NCBI GenBank assembly: GCA_035471785.1
Contig: DATIPQ010000050.1
Location: 1 to 64,000 of the forward strand
Length of the DNA stretch: 64,000 nt
Source: Acidobacteriota bacterium
GTDB taxonomy: Bacteria > Acidobacteriota > UBA6911 > RPQK01 > DATIPO01
Direction: 5' to 3'
Both the position numbers and the translations under genes were made by a program. Under the pieces are notes generated by a model. The model had not been told where the DNA came from, searched no databases, and was given only the letters and a program-made list of their open reading frames with translations. Each line of letters begins with the position of its first letter. The stretch's first letter is position 1. Positions 44,769 to 53,015 of this stretch are shown in pieces.

Positions 44769-45587
44769 CTACAGGCCCGCCAGCTTCCACTTCTCGATGG
44801 TGGTGCGGACCAGCTTCTCCACCTTGTCCAGCACCTTGGAGTAAAACCTGTCGGCCTTGTCCTTGTCGAAGTCGGGATACCCTTCTTCAGGCTGGTAGAG
44901 GATGATGGAAGACGGAAAAGGATAGGCCGATGCGCCGTCCTGACGCCACCAGGCCTGCTGCGGGTCGTAGAGCTCCTCGCGCACGTACTCAGGGGTGGTG
45001 GCCAGCACGGCGGCGTTTTCGTTGACGCCCGAATGCCCGCCGTCGGTGCCGTAAACTTCCTTGGTCACGTCGGCCGTGTAGGACCACCAATTGAAGACCA
45101 GCGTGCGCACGCCCGTTTCCTCCGACAACTCGGCGGCGGCCTCGCTGAGGGGCCCGAAGTTGGGACCGTGGCCGTTGATGACGATGATGTTACGGAAACC
45201 GGTGCGTTGAAGACCGGCCATGACCTCCTTGCAGTAGGCCTTGAAGACCGGCTCCGAGATCTTGAAGGTACCCGGAAAGGCCGATAAGGAAGTGGTTACC
45301 CCGTAGGCGATGACCGGCGCGTACATGGCGTTCAGACGAGGTGCCAGGTCCCGCGCCATGGCTGCGGGGACGGTATTGTCAGCCCCGTTGTTGACAACCC
45401 CGTGGGCCTCCAGCGTCCCCACCGGCAGCAGCACGGTGTCGATCCGATCGGGCACCCATTGGGCAAAGTCCATCCAATTAATGGCGTCCAGGTCGCGGAA
45501 AGGTGGTTCAGCACCCTCTGCTGTCCCTCCCTGAGCCGCCAAACCGGAAAGCAGGCACAAACAGACAAGTGTGATTCGCAAAAGCAT
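44769..45587 (-). CDS. exported creatininase-family amidohydrolase
   Basis: A 272-residue protein with a signal peptide (ITLVCLCLLSGLAAQGG), so it acts outside the cytosol. The family metal site is visible as LLPVGTLEAHGVVNNGADNT, INGHGPNFGPL and GGHSGVNENAA. Creatininase-fold enzymes hydrolyse cyclic or linear amides; examples include creatininase and FAPy deformylase-like enzymes. The substrate here is unknown. I start at the ATG at 45587, where the signal peptide begins; the frame extends upstream to 45662 without family similarity. It is separated by 71 bp from the operon of the TIR gene and may be read through from it. Confidence 0.82.
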   Translation of the reverse strand: MLLRITLVCLCLLSGLAAQGGTAEGAEPPFRDLDAINWMDFAQWVPDRIDTVLLPVGTLEAHGVVNNGADNTVPAAMARDLAPRLNAMYAPVIAYGVTTSLSAFPGTFKISEPVFKAYCKEVMAGLQRTGFRNIIVINGHGPNFGPLSEAAAELSEETGVRTLVFNWWSYTADVTKEVYGTDGGHSGVNENAAVLATTPEYVREELYDPQQAWWRQDGASAYPFPSSIILYQPEEGYPDFDKDKADRFYSKVLDKVEKLVRTTIEKWKLAGL

Positions 45588-45658
45588 CCCTGAATTGTAG
45601 CGCCTGCAACGTCCGTCCGAAAGCGGAAGCGGCACTGCTGGGGATTCTGGGGCTAGCT

Positions 45659-46981
45659 TCATTCGCCTTCAACGGACATGACTTCTACAATGCCGCACCA
45701 CTTTCTCGTCAAGCTGTCCTCTCTCTCGGTCCAGAAGCGGAACGACCCGTACAATAATTCACAAGCTCCGACAGGTGGGTTGAGCTGGGGCAGGCGATCG
45801 CGGAGCTTGGCGGCCTTTTGCTCGGGCGACAGTGCTGACAACGGGGACGCACGAAAGAAAGGCCAGAAGTGCTTGTCCTTGACCTCGTCTCGGAATGCCG
45901 GCAGGTCTTCGGTCAGCAGACGCAGCATGGTCTGCCGGTCCTTTTCATGGCGAGCCAGGACTGGTACATCTTGAAGGGCTTTGTACTCAGGCGTAGCCAG
46001 CAGTTCTTCCGGGGCGAGCTCATAAAGATCATTCAGGGCCTTCTCGAAGCGACTCAGAAATTGCTGGCTCTCGTCCCTTTTGGCGAGGCTATTGGCCGCT
46101 TCCTCCGAACTTGCATCGCCCGCCGGGAGGGGTTGAACCGGGATCGACTTGTCTTGCCCGGCTGCGGCGACGGGTGTGCCGGAGCTTGACCCGGCGCCGG
46201 GCAGCGGTCCCCGCACGGGAAGGAGGATGGGAGTCAATAGCGCGGCCACCGCCACGAACAACACGGCTGCCTGGGCAAGGGCAGGCAAAAGCGCTGGGCG
46301 GGTCGAGGAGCCGTCGCTCTCGCCAGTTTCTAAATCCTGCACTTCGCCAGCAAGTTCTCGAGAGTCGGGCAGTCCAATGCAGAAAGCCACGTCGTAATTG
46401 CGCAGGGACCGAGCGTTACGAGCCGCCCATGTAGCGACACCGAGCACCGAGGGCGGCGCCTTGGCTGCTTTACTCTGTTCGAGAAGCAGCGAAGCGGCCT
46501 CTTTAGGGCTTGAATTCGGAACGAAGGCGCGTATGCCTCCTCTTCGATTTGCGGAGTTCTCGGCTGCTGCCGTCGCCAGGGAACTCCCGCACCGTTGCAG
46601 CATCGGAGGGTGATCGGGGCCATCGTAGACAGACCGAGCCATCTCGATCGGGTCACCGCGTTTCAGCAAGGTCCGCATCGATGAAAAGTCGCAGAACAGT
46701 ATCCCCACGAAGGCGCAAGAGTTACGGTCGGATCGATCCCTAGTCTCAAGAGTGACGCAAATGAGACAGCTGCCGTCTGCCAGAGGAAAGCCTCCCAATG
46801 CTTCCCCGAAGCCCCGAAGCGGTTGGGTGGGAGAGGCGGAGGAATCTTCACAGTATTCGACGAACTTGCGGCGGATGCGGCGATCGCTCTTGAGCACGCC
46901 TGTCGCGATCTTGATGCTCCAGTCGTAACCTTCAGGCCCCGGCGTCCGGTTGTCGTAAACGATGTAATCGTAACCAGTCAT
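45659..46981 (-). CDS. single-pass membrane protein, last gene of the TIR-GTPase operon
   Basis: A 440-residue protein of unknown family. Residues 1-225 are probably cytosolic, beginning YDYIVYDNRTPGPEGYD and containing strands such as SCLICVTLETRDR and AFVGILFCDFS. A single membrane helix lies at 230-256 (LLPALAQAAVLFVAVAALLT), and the last 180 residues are a mostly helical outer part (FEKALNDLYELAPEELL). The N-terminal domain loosely recalls GTPase-associated proteins of known conflict systems, but this is a guess. Its ATG overlaps the stop of the gene before it by 4 bp (46978-46981), so it belongs to that translation unit. Confidence 0.65.
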   Translation of the reverse strand: MTGYDYIVYDNRTPGPEGYDWSIKIATGVLKSDRRIRRKFVEYCEDSSASPTQPLRGFGEALGGFPLADGSCLICVTLETRDRSDRNSCAFVGILFCDFSSMRTLLKRGDPIEMARSVYDGPDHPPMLQRCGSSLATAAAENSANRRGGIRAFVPNSSPKEAASLLLEQSKAAKAPPSVLGVATWAARNARSLRNYDVAFCIGLPDSRELAGEVQDLETGESDGSSTRPALLPALAQAAVLFVAVAALLTPILLPVRGPLPGAGSSSGTPVAAAGQDKSIPVQPLPAGDASSEEAANSLAKRDESQQFLSRFEKALNDLYELAPEELLATPEYKALQDVPVLARHEKDRQTMLRLLTEDLPAFRDEVKDKHFWPFFRASPLSALSPEQKAAKLRDRLPQLNPPVGACELLYGSFRFWTEREDSLTRKWCGIVEVMSVEGE

Positions 46982-47805
46982 CGACAAAAGCTCTCAAAGG
47001 TCGGCCTGCTGAGGGCTTCTTTCATTTCCCGATAGGTCCGCCAGGTAGCGGTCCATGTGAAGTAAACAAGGTCCTCTTCGCGGATCCTGACGTCCAGGAC
47101 CTGCCTTCGAGCCGTGCACAGAGTCTCGGCCTTCTCAAGGGACTCTCCAATGTCTTGCAGCGATATTCGGCCACTCTCCAACGCCGCCCTGGTGCGGGAC
47201 TCGGAAGAGACGAGGTTAGAGACTGCGGCGAGTCTCCTGAGAAGGTCGTCGCAGGAGGAGCAGGCCTCCTGGGGCGGCAGTTCGCTGCGGCGTAAGGTGA
47301 CTCCGGAAAAGCGCTCAAGCGGCGCCTCAATCCAAGCGATTTCTTCCAGCCGTTGCAATGAGTCTCCTAATTGCATCTCCGCCTGATCGAGATCGTCGAT
47401 GATTCTTTGGACGCCGGAAACGCCCAACCCGCAGGGTCCTTCGATAGTGGACTCCTGACTCGCCGCCACGGGCTCCTCCGGCCCACCAGCCGGATCCGTG
47501 TCGGGAGAGACCGGTTCCGCCGACTTCAGGGAAAAAGACCGCAGACACGCCCGTGCATCCTCAAGCCTTTCCCGCAAGAGAGCCAGGGGCCACTTCCTGA
47601 TCTCCAAAGCAAGTTCAGGGTAGCCGGGTTCCAATTCATCTCCGGCAGCGGGCACCGAGAGGGTCACGTAGGCCTTCATCCAGTCGCACTGAGGGCATGG
47701 ATCAGAACCGTGACTCGGTTTGGGCGGGTCTTGTCGGGCCGAGAGAAGCAGGGGAGCCAGCAAGACGAGGACGAGTACCCTAGACTTGCCCGGCAGAAAA
47801 CCCAT
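46978..47805 (-). CDS. exported protein, fourth gene of the TIR-GTPase operon
   Basis: A 275-residue protein with an N-terminal signal peptide (SRVLVLVLLAPLLLSA), so periplasmic or secreted. The mature chain has cysteine pairs (CPQC near residue 36; ACSSC in the middle) that could form disulfides or bind a metal, and long helices (LDQAEMQLGDSLQRLEE, ISLQDIGESLEKAETL). No family was recognised. The start at 47805 lies one base past the GTPase stop and behind GGAGG. An upstream GTG at 47817 in the same frame would overlap the GTPase gene. Function unknown; its location points to a role outside the inner membrane. Confidence 0.6.
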   Translation of the reverse strand: MGFLPGKSRVLVLVLLAPLLLSARQDPPKPSHGSDPCPQCDWMKAYVTLSVPAAGDELEPGYPELALEIRKWPLALLRERLEDARACLRSFSLKSAEPVSPDTDPAGGPEEPVAASQESTIEGPCGLGVSGVQRIIDDLDQAEMQLGDSLQRLEEIAWIEAPLERFSGVTLRRSELPPQEACSSCDDLLRRLAAVSNLVSSESRTRAALESGRISLQDIGESLEKAETLCTARRQVLDVRIREEDLVYFTWTATWRTYREMKEALSRPTFESFCR

Positions 47806-47806
47806 C

Positions 47807-50302
47807 TCATCCTCCACAGTCGATTCCGAATTCTCTCATCTGAGATCGGCAGAAGCGAATGATTTCATTTTGCACCCTGCTCGAGCCGACATAGTCGGTG
47901 TCCCTCGTGTAGGGGACCTGCTCCAGCAAATCCGCCAGTTGGTAGCCTTCGTCTCGACTCCGAATCAGGGACGAATTATCGATCTTGAGTTGCCTCAGGC
48001 GTTCTTGGTGGATTCTGCCGGCCAAGGCGCCGATAGCCCGAATCTGCTTGGCCGAGGCACGTATTTCCACGCCGCTTCCCCCCTTGATACCTTCCAGGAA
48101 CTCGCTAAAGAGCCTGATCTTCTCCAGCGCGAAGTAACGGTCGCCCACAGCTTCAGCAAGCGTCCTCACTTGCTTCCAGTAAAGGGGATGTTTGGAAAGC
48201 TCGCCGATAACCCTCTTGGCTTCCCGCGGTGAATACTTGCCGGAGCTAAGGTCGGCACGAAGCTGGTGCTGCCAGGGCCTCTGCCTGGGCGGCCAGGCAT
48301 TGTCCTTCAATTCGAATAGGAACTCCGAGTCCATGCCCTCGAAAAGCGCATGCCAAAGATCGCTGGCTTCTTGCGAGTCGATCTCCGGAGCCAGATAGAG
48401 TTGGTTCATGGTGTACTCGAGCGTTGTTTGCAGGACCCGCTCGCGAGCGACGAGGTCTGCCAACAGGGAGCCGACAGCGGAGCGGACGCGGGCCAGTTCC
48501 CCGGTTCCACTCTTCTCTATGGACTCATAAATGAACCTATATTCGACAAGCTGCTTGAAGTCGTGAGAAGCACTTGAGAGGAGGACTTTGAACTCAGGGC
48601 TAGCCTTGAGGAGAAACTCCACCATCCGCTCGCGGTCGGCCAACCCTCCCATCCCGGCCCCCAGCAGGCGTGCATAACAAGCTCTCAGTTCCGCCCGCAA
48701 GCCGGGGTCGCGCTTGCGGTCATCGAGAAGCTGTTCGCGAATCCAGGTTACGCGATCGAGGAGGTTGGTGGTTTCGTAGCCCGGAGCCGCGATCTCTTCG
48801 GCGCTCGACTTGAGCACCTTGTCAGCAGCTTCGCTAATGACCTCAAGCAGATCCCGATTACGCGGTTCTCCGGCTAGAGCTTGAACTCGCTTGACCAAAT
48901 GCAAGCGCATCGCCAGATCAACAGGCCGGGAAACACTCTGGGCGTCGAGCAGGTCTCGGTGCAGGCTCAGCATGTCCAAGGTGCGGCTGTCCTGCCGTCC
49001 CGCCAGGCTTCGCAGGCGCAGGAGGCTATCGGCGGCTCCCCGCTGCTCAGTCCCCCTGTAGACCGATACAGGCAAGTCGGCGAGTAACGCCTGATACGCT
49101 GATTCCAGTTCGGCCCATTTCCTGGCCTTGGACGAATCTCCGCGCAGGCGATCGATGGCTTGGAAGTGCCCTTCGCTGATACTCTCGGGTTGGGCTTGCC
49201 TAAGGAGGTTCGCAGCGCTCGTCAGCGACTGAGAATCGGCGCTTTTCTCAAGCTGGCCTTGGACGAAGTTCCAAACCAGCGGTGCAGCAGCCACCATGAG
49301 GATTAGCAGGACGACCAGAGCGACTTTGAGTCTCTTCCGATGCCTGGCTATCCGCTGCTTCTCCTCCTCTTCCCTCGCCTCAGTCTCCCTGCGTTCCACG
49401 ATGCCCTCCAGCCGGCGCTGGGCAGACGGCCAAGCGGCCCGGAGGATTTCGACAAAAAGGTCTTTGGACTGGGGAAGCCAAATGGATCCGTCATCCCGCT
49501 GTAAGGCAGTCCCGTAGCCCGGGTCAATCTCGTAGCAAGTCAGCACTTGAACCCGTCCGAAGGGGCGGTCTGCGTCCGACGAATCCGAACTGAAGATGCG
49601 GTTGAACTCTTTGATCCGGCCGAACTCCTGCACTTTGTCCAAGGTCAAGTCGGGATTAAGGTCGTTTTTTGTGAAGGCCAGAGCGATCGGCTTATTTTCC
49701 TTGGCACAGTAATCGCGCAAGTAGATCACACTGGGGGAGAAAGGGCTCGTTGCTGAGGGACGCCCTTTTTGCTGGAACTGAGAGGCATCTATCAGCACAA
49801 TTAAGGCGTCGCACTGTTCCAGGTAAGTCCCGACAAGCCTCAGTTCGGCTTTCTTGCGCAGCGAATCGGCGCTGCGTATGGCGCTCCCAATGTCGGCAAA
49901 GGCGGTAAAATGACCTCCGGCGAAGTCGAAGAGAATCAAACCTCTCTGAAAATCTGAGCTATCGGTGTTGATGAGGAGCCGGGCCACAGCGGGTTCATCA
50001 GTGGGTTCTGTTTTGCCCTCTCTCCTGATCGTCTCCTCAACCCATCGGAAGTAAGTTTCACCTCCTTTGTCCTTGGTGTCGAGGGTCACCCGCCCGACGC
50101 CCTTAACGTGAATGCCGTTGACATTGTGGAAGATCGAGGACAGGAAAACTGTCTTCCCGGACGCTTGAACGCCACAGACCCCGATCAGAACATTATCCTC
50201 GATCTCCTCCTGCTTGAGGACGGGAACCTGCACGTATTTCTGGGTCGTCGCCGAGATATCTTGCTCCACTCTTACTTCTTTGTCATCACTCTCGTTGGCC
50301 AT
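47807..50302 (-). CDS. membrane-anchored P-loop GTPase-like protein
   Basis: An 831-residue protein. The N-terminal domain has Walker A GVQASGKT (44-51), a Walker B-like stretch ILFDFAGG (Asp126), and a TKND motif (211-214) that corresponds to the guanine-specific (N/T)KxD element, so a TRAFAC-type GTPase is likely. A basic segment then leads into one membrane helix (about 326-347, VALVVLLILMVAAAPLVW), followed by about 480 mostly helical residues on the far side. The ATG at 50302 is used because TTTGGAGACAGTC precedes it; a TTG at 50323 would extend it. It overlaps the TIR gene by 17 bp and the next gene starts 1 bp after it. Confidence 0.8.
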   Translation of the reverse strand: MANESDDKEVRVEQDISATTQKYVQVPVLKQEEIEDNVLIGVCGVQASGKTVFLSSIFHNVNGIHVKGVGRVTLDTKDKGGETYFRWVEETIRREGKTEPTDEPAVARLLINTDSSDFQRGLILFDFAGGHFTAFADIGSAIRSADSLRKKAELRLVGTYLEQCDALIVLIDASQFQQKGRPSATSPFSPSVIYLRDYCAKENKPIALAFTKNDLNPDLTLDKVQEFGRIKEFNRIFSSDSSDADRPFGRVQVLTCYEIDPGYGTALQRDDGSIWLPQSKDLFVEILRAAWPSAQRRLEGIVERRETEAREEEEKQRIARHRKRLKVALVVLLILMVAAAPLVWNFVQGQLEKSADSQSLTSAANLLRQAQPESISEGHFQAIDRLRGDSSKARKWAELESAYQALLADLPVSVYRGTEQRGAADSLLRLRSLAGRQDSRTLDMLSLHRDLLDAQSVSRPVDLAMRLHLVKRVQALAGEPRNRDLLEVISEAADKVLKSSAEEIAAPGYETTNLLDRVTWIREQLLDDRKRDPGLRAELRACYARLLGAGMGGLADRERMVEFLLKASPEFKVLLSSASHDFKQLVEYRFIYESIEKSGTGELARVRSAVGSLLADLVARERVLQTTLEYTMNQLYLAPEIDSQEASDLWHALFEGMDSEFLFELKDNAWPPRQRPWQHQLRADLSSGKYSPREAKRVIGELSKHPLYWKQVRTLAEAVGDRYFALEKIRLFSEFLEGIKGGSGVEIRASAKQIRAIGALAGRIHQERLRQLKIDNSSLIRSRDEGYQLADLLEQVPYTRDTDYVGSSRVQNEIIRFCRSQMREFGIDCGG

Positions 50303-52988
50303 GACTGTCTCCAAACCGCTCAACGATCCTCACCCCGGCCGGAGTTCTGCCTAGACCCGCCGATCGGGACTGTGAAGGGACCGCATCCCGCACATCCACA
50401 ATGATGCGGTCCAACAACTTGGTTCGTTCTTGAAAGTACTTGTATCCTTTGCCAGGCGGCCTATTTTGATAGTCCTGCTTTTCAACCACCCAAACGTCGT
50501 GCAACTTGCGCCGCCCATCGACATTCGTATGTTTCAGGCAAAGCTGGATCAGCCGCTTGTAGTTCTTCTCTGCCTCTGCATGGGTAAACTCCGGTTCCAA
50601 CCCAAGCAGGATGTAAGCCCAAGCCGAGATCAGCTGCCCTCGGGCCTGCCACGTTTCCAGAGAAGGCAGGCTGGCAACTCCCGGATGAAATATCCAGAAC
50701 ATCAAAGAGGAGAGACGTTGCGAGGCTGCTTCCGCGTCGAGGGCGAAGTCCCTGAAGAGAGGATAGCGGGGCGGCCAGCAGCCGATATCGGCGGACTTCA
50801 ACTGATTGGCGGAATCGAACGAGTAGTGGATGATGAGATTTAGAGCGAAGAGGTTTGAAGTCGAGAGATTGCGCGAAGCCGACCGGGACGGATCGGGCAG
50901 CCAATCCTCCAAGCTGGAGAGAAACTCCCATATCTGAGCTCCCGATTGCTGGGCGTGTCTGTAGAGCGCAACATAGCTGGCAGCACGCACATCCTTTGAT
51001 CCCTCGTCACAGAAGCGCTTGAGCCAGAACAGGTAGTCGAAGCCCTCGACGTAGTGCAGGTGAGCCGTCAACTCCAGCGCTTGAAGATGCCCGCCGCGGA
51101 AGAGCAGGTCGTCCAGCCAGCGGTTGACCAAGCGGGCGTAGTCCGCATCGACTAGGAGGGCCCGAAGCAGACGGCTGGTTCGTCCCAGAACGAGGTGGTT
51201 GACGGTGAGCTTTTTAAACCAGTCTTCGACGTCTTTGGGAGGACCTCCGCTCAGTCTGGCGACGAGCAGGTCGGAGAGCCATTCAGACCGCTTCAGACTA
51301 CGGTCGTGACGCAGCATGGCCAGAAAGAGGACCGTCATTCCATCCACCAGCTCCGTAGAGGATTCCTCCTCGAAGAAGATTCCCGTGGCCCACAGTTTCG
51401 AAGCGGTTTCCGAGAAATAGTTGGCTCGGCTCTCAATGTACTGGGCTACGGTCTTGCGTTCATTAGGTTCCCCAAAGGCGACGGTATGCTGGCCTTGCGA
51501 GTCGCGCACAACCAAATCGCACTCTTCGAAGAGGTCGTCGGCAACGTTGGACCACTCCTCCCTCAGAGTGGACCTTCGGGCACTGGATAATACTCGCCCA
51601 CCCTCGCCCCTGGAGACGTCAGGAACGTGGACCACCCTGTCTCCCACGATAGAGAGGCACAGGGTCTTGAATTCATTGACGTCCAAACCGCGAAAGAAGG
51701 CAGCGCACAGTATAATTCCGCGGCAGTAGTCGCGGTTGGAGCGGAAAGTCTCAAGGGCCACCAGAGTCTCCGGCTCGGCGACGCCATCCGATTCTCGCCT
51801 TTCGAGCGCCTGTTCAAATCGTTCCTTTCTGGGTGAGAGCAGCGCCTGCAGGGACTCGTAAAACTCCAAGTCATCGTCGACCGGCCCCCACAAATTGCGT
51901 TCCCGCTGCCTCAAGAGCCGTTCGTGCAAAACCTGAGCTTTTTCTTTAGAGAAATAGCGCAGAAGGAGCGGTTCTAGAAACCTCACCTCACAGCAAGGGA
52001 AGCGGAAGTTGCCAAAACGGGGTTTCAGTTCACGTTGATATCGCGACCCGATCTGAACGACCATGAGAAGGTCCCGGCCACTCATTTCCTCCGATGTCCG
52101 TCTGGCTTGGTGCGGGCTTCCCAGGGTGGACTCAATAAAGGGAAGTCCGCCATGCGAATCGACGACAACGATGGTCGCCTGGTTGGGATTGCCGAAGTCC
52201 CGACCGGCCAAGTTGTTGAGAGTCAAGTCGGAGCGTTTTTGATTCTCAATTCCGAAGGCTAACAAGCGAATGTCATAGCGGCTGAATTCTTCCAGGCCTA
52301 CCAGGGAATCGACGGCGGCCGAGGTGATTTCGTCGTCGGGGCTGCGAACGGCGATGAGTCGGTGTGAGAGAAGTTCGTCGGCCCAGGTCCGAACTTCATC
52401 CATATCGAATTCGTGGTCGGCGATGCCGGAGCTCTTAGGAAACGGGACGGTGGGGTCCTGAAACGGCTCGGTCTCGATTTTCTTGCTGTCGTCTTCGTCC
52501 GGAACCCCAAGATCCTCGAATTCGTGCACTGGAAAAGCCCCCTCGGCCTGCCGATTGGCCGGCGGACCCAAGACCAGGGCCATCCCCGAAACAAGTTCGC
52601 CGAATCTCGGAGACTTGCGCCGTTCACTCCAGCCGACGAATCGAACGTGCTGAATTCCCGAGAGAGGGATGGGAGGTTCCACATCGTCGAGGAGAACCGG
52701 GAAAATGGGGGTGCCTTTTTTCATGGCGGCTTTGAGTTCACCATCGATCCAATCGCTGTCGATTGAATTGCGGCTAATGACCGCCAAAACGGTTCGGGCT
52801 TGCGAGAGTTGTCGCTTAACGACCTCTCGGCCTCTGGCTCCGACCGGTATCTTCTTGTCCCACCAGACGTTCCAGCCACATCCGGTCAAGGCTTCGACCA
52901 GTGGTTTGACTCGAAGAATATCCTGCCGGGAATATGAGATGAACACATCCGTCAGGCCGGATTTGACCGTTTGCGTCGTTTCGTCCAT
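50286..52988 (-). CDS. TIR-domain protein with large C-terminal helical region
   Basis: A 900-residue cytosolic protein. Residues 10-150 are a TIR domain: DVFISYSRQD, CGWNVWWDKKIPVG, and RTVLAVISRNSIDSDWIDGE, where Glu84 aligns with the catalytic glutamate of NAD-degrading TIRs. Residues 160-360 hold an alpha/beta region (ATIVVVDSHGG, LLMVVQIGSRY) with no Walker A motif. The rest is mainly helical, with HEAT-like runs (YLFWLKRFCDEGSKDVRAAS). TIR domains cleave NAD+ or make signalling nucleotides in defence systems, or mediate binding; which applies here cannot be told. It follows the lipoprotein gene by 27 bp and overlaps the GTPase start by 17 bp. Confidence 0.85.
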   Translation of the reverse strand: MDETTQTVKSGLTDVFISYSRQDILRVKPLVEALTGCGWNVWWDKKIPVGARGREVVKRQLSQARTVLAVISRNSIDSDWIDGELKAAMKKGTPIFPVLLDDVEPPIPLSGIQHVRFVGWSERRKSPRFGELVSGMALVLGPPANRQAEGAFPVHEFEDLGVPDEDDSKKIETEPFQDPTVPFPKSSGIADHEFDMDEVRTWADELLSHRLIAVRSPDDEITSAAVDSLVGLEEFSRYDIRLLAFGIENQKRSDLTLNNLAGRDFGNPNQATIVVVDSHGGLPFIESTLGSPHQARRTSEEMSGRDLLMVVQIGSRYQRELKPRFGNFRFPCCEVRFLEPLLLRYFSKEKAQVLHERLLRQRERNLWGPVDDDLEFYESLQALLSPRKERFEQALERRESDGVAEPETLVALETFRSNRDYCRGIILCAAFFRGLDVNEFKTLCLSIVGDRVVHVPDVSRGEGGRVLSSARRSTLREEWSNVADDLFEECDLVVRDSQGQHTVAFGEPNERKTVAQYIESRANYFSETASKLWATGIFFEEESSTELVDGMTVLFLAMLRHDRSLKRSEWLSDLLVARLSGGPPKDVEDWFKKLTVNHLVLGRTSRLLRALLVDADYARLVNRWLDDLLFRGGHLQALELTAHLHYVEGFDYLFWLKRFCDEGSKDVRAASYVALYRHAQQSGAQIWEFLSSLEDWLPDPSRSASRNLSTSNLFALNLIIHYSFDSANQLKSADIGCWPPRYPLFRDFALDAEAASQRLSSLMFWIFHPGVASLPSLETWQARGQLISAWAYILLGLEPEFTHAEAEKNYKRLIQLCLKHTNVDGRRKLHDVWVVEKQDYQNRPPGKGYKYFQERTKLLDRIIVDVRDAVPSQSRSAGLGRTPAGVRIVERFGDSHGQRE

Positions 52989-53015
52989 TGCAAGGGACCC
53001 GTTCTCCGGTTGCTT

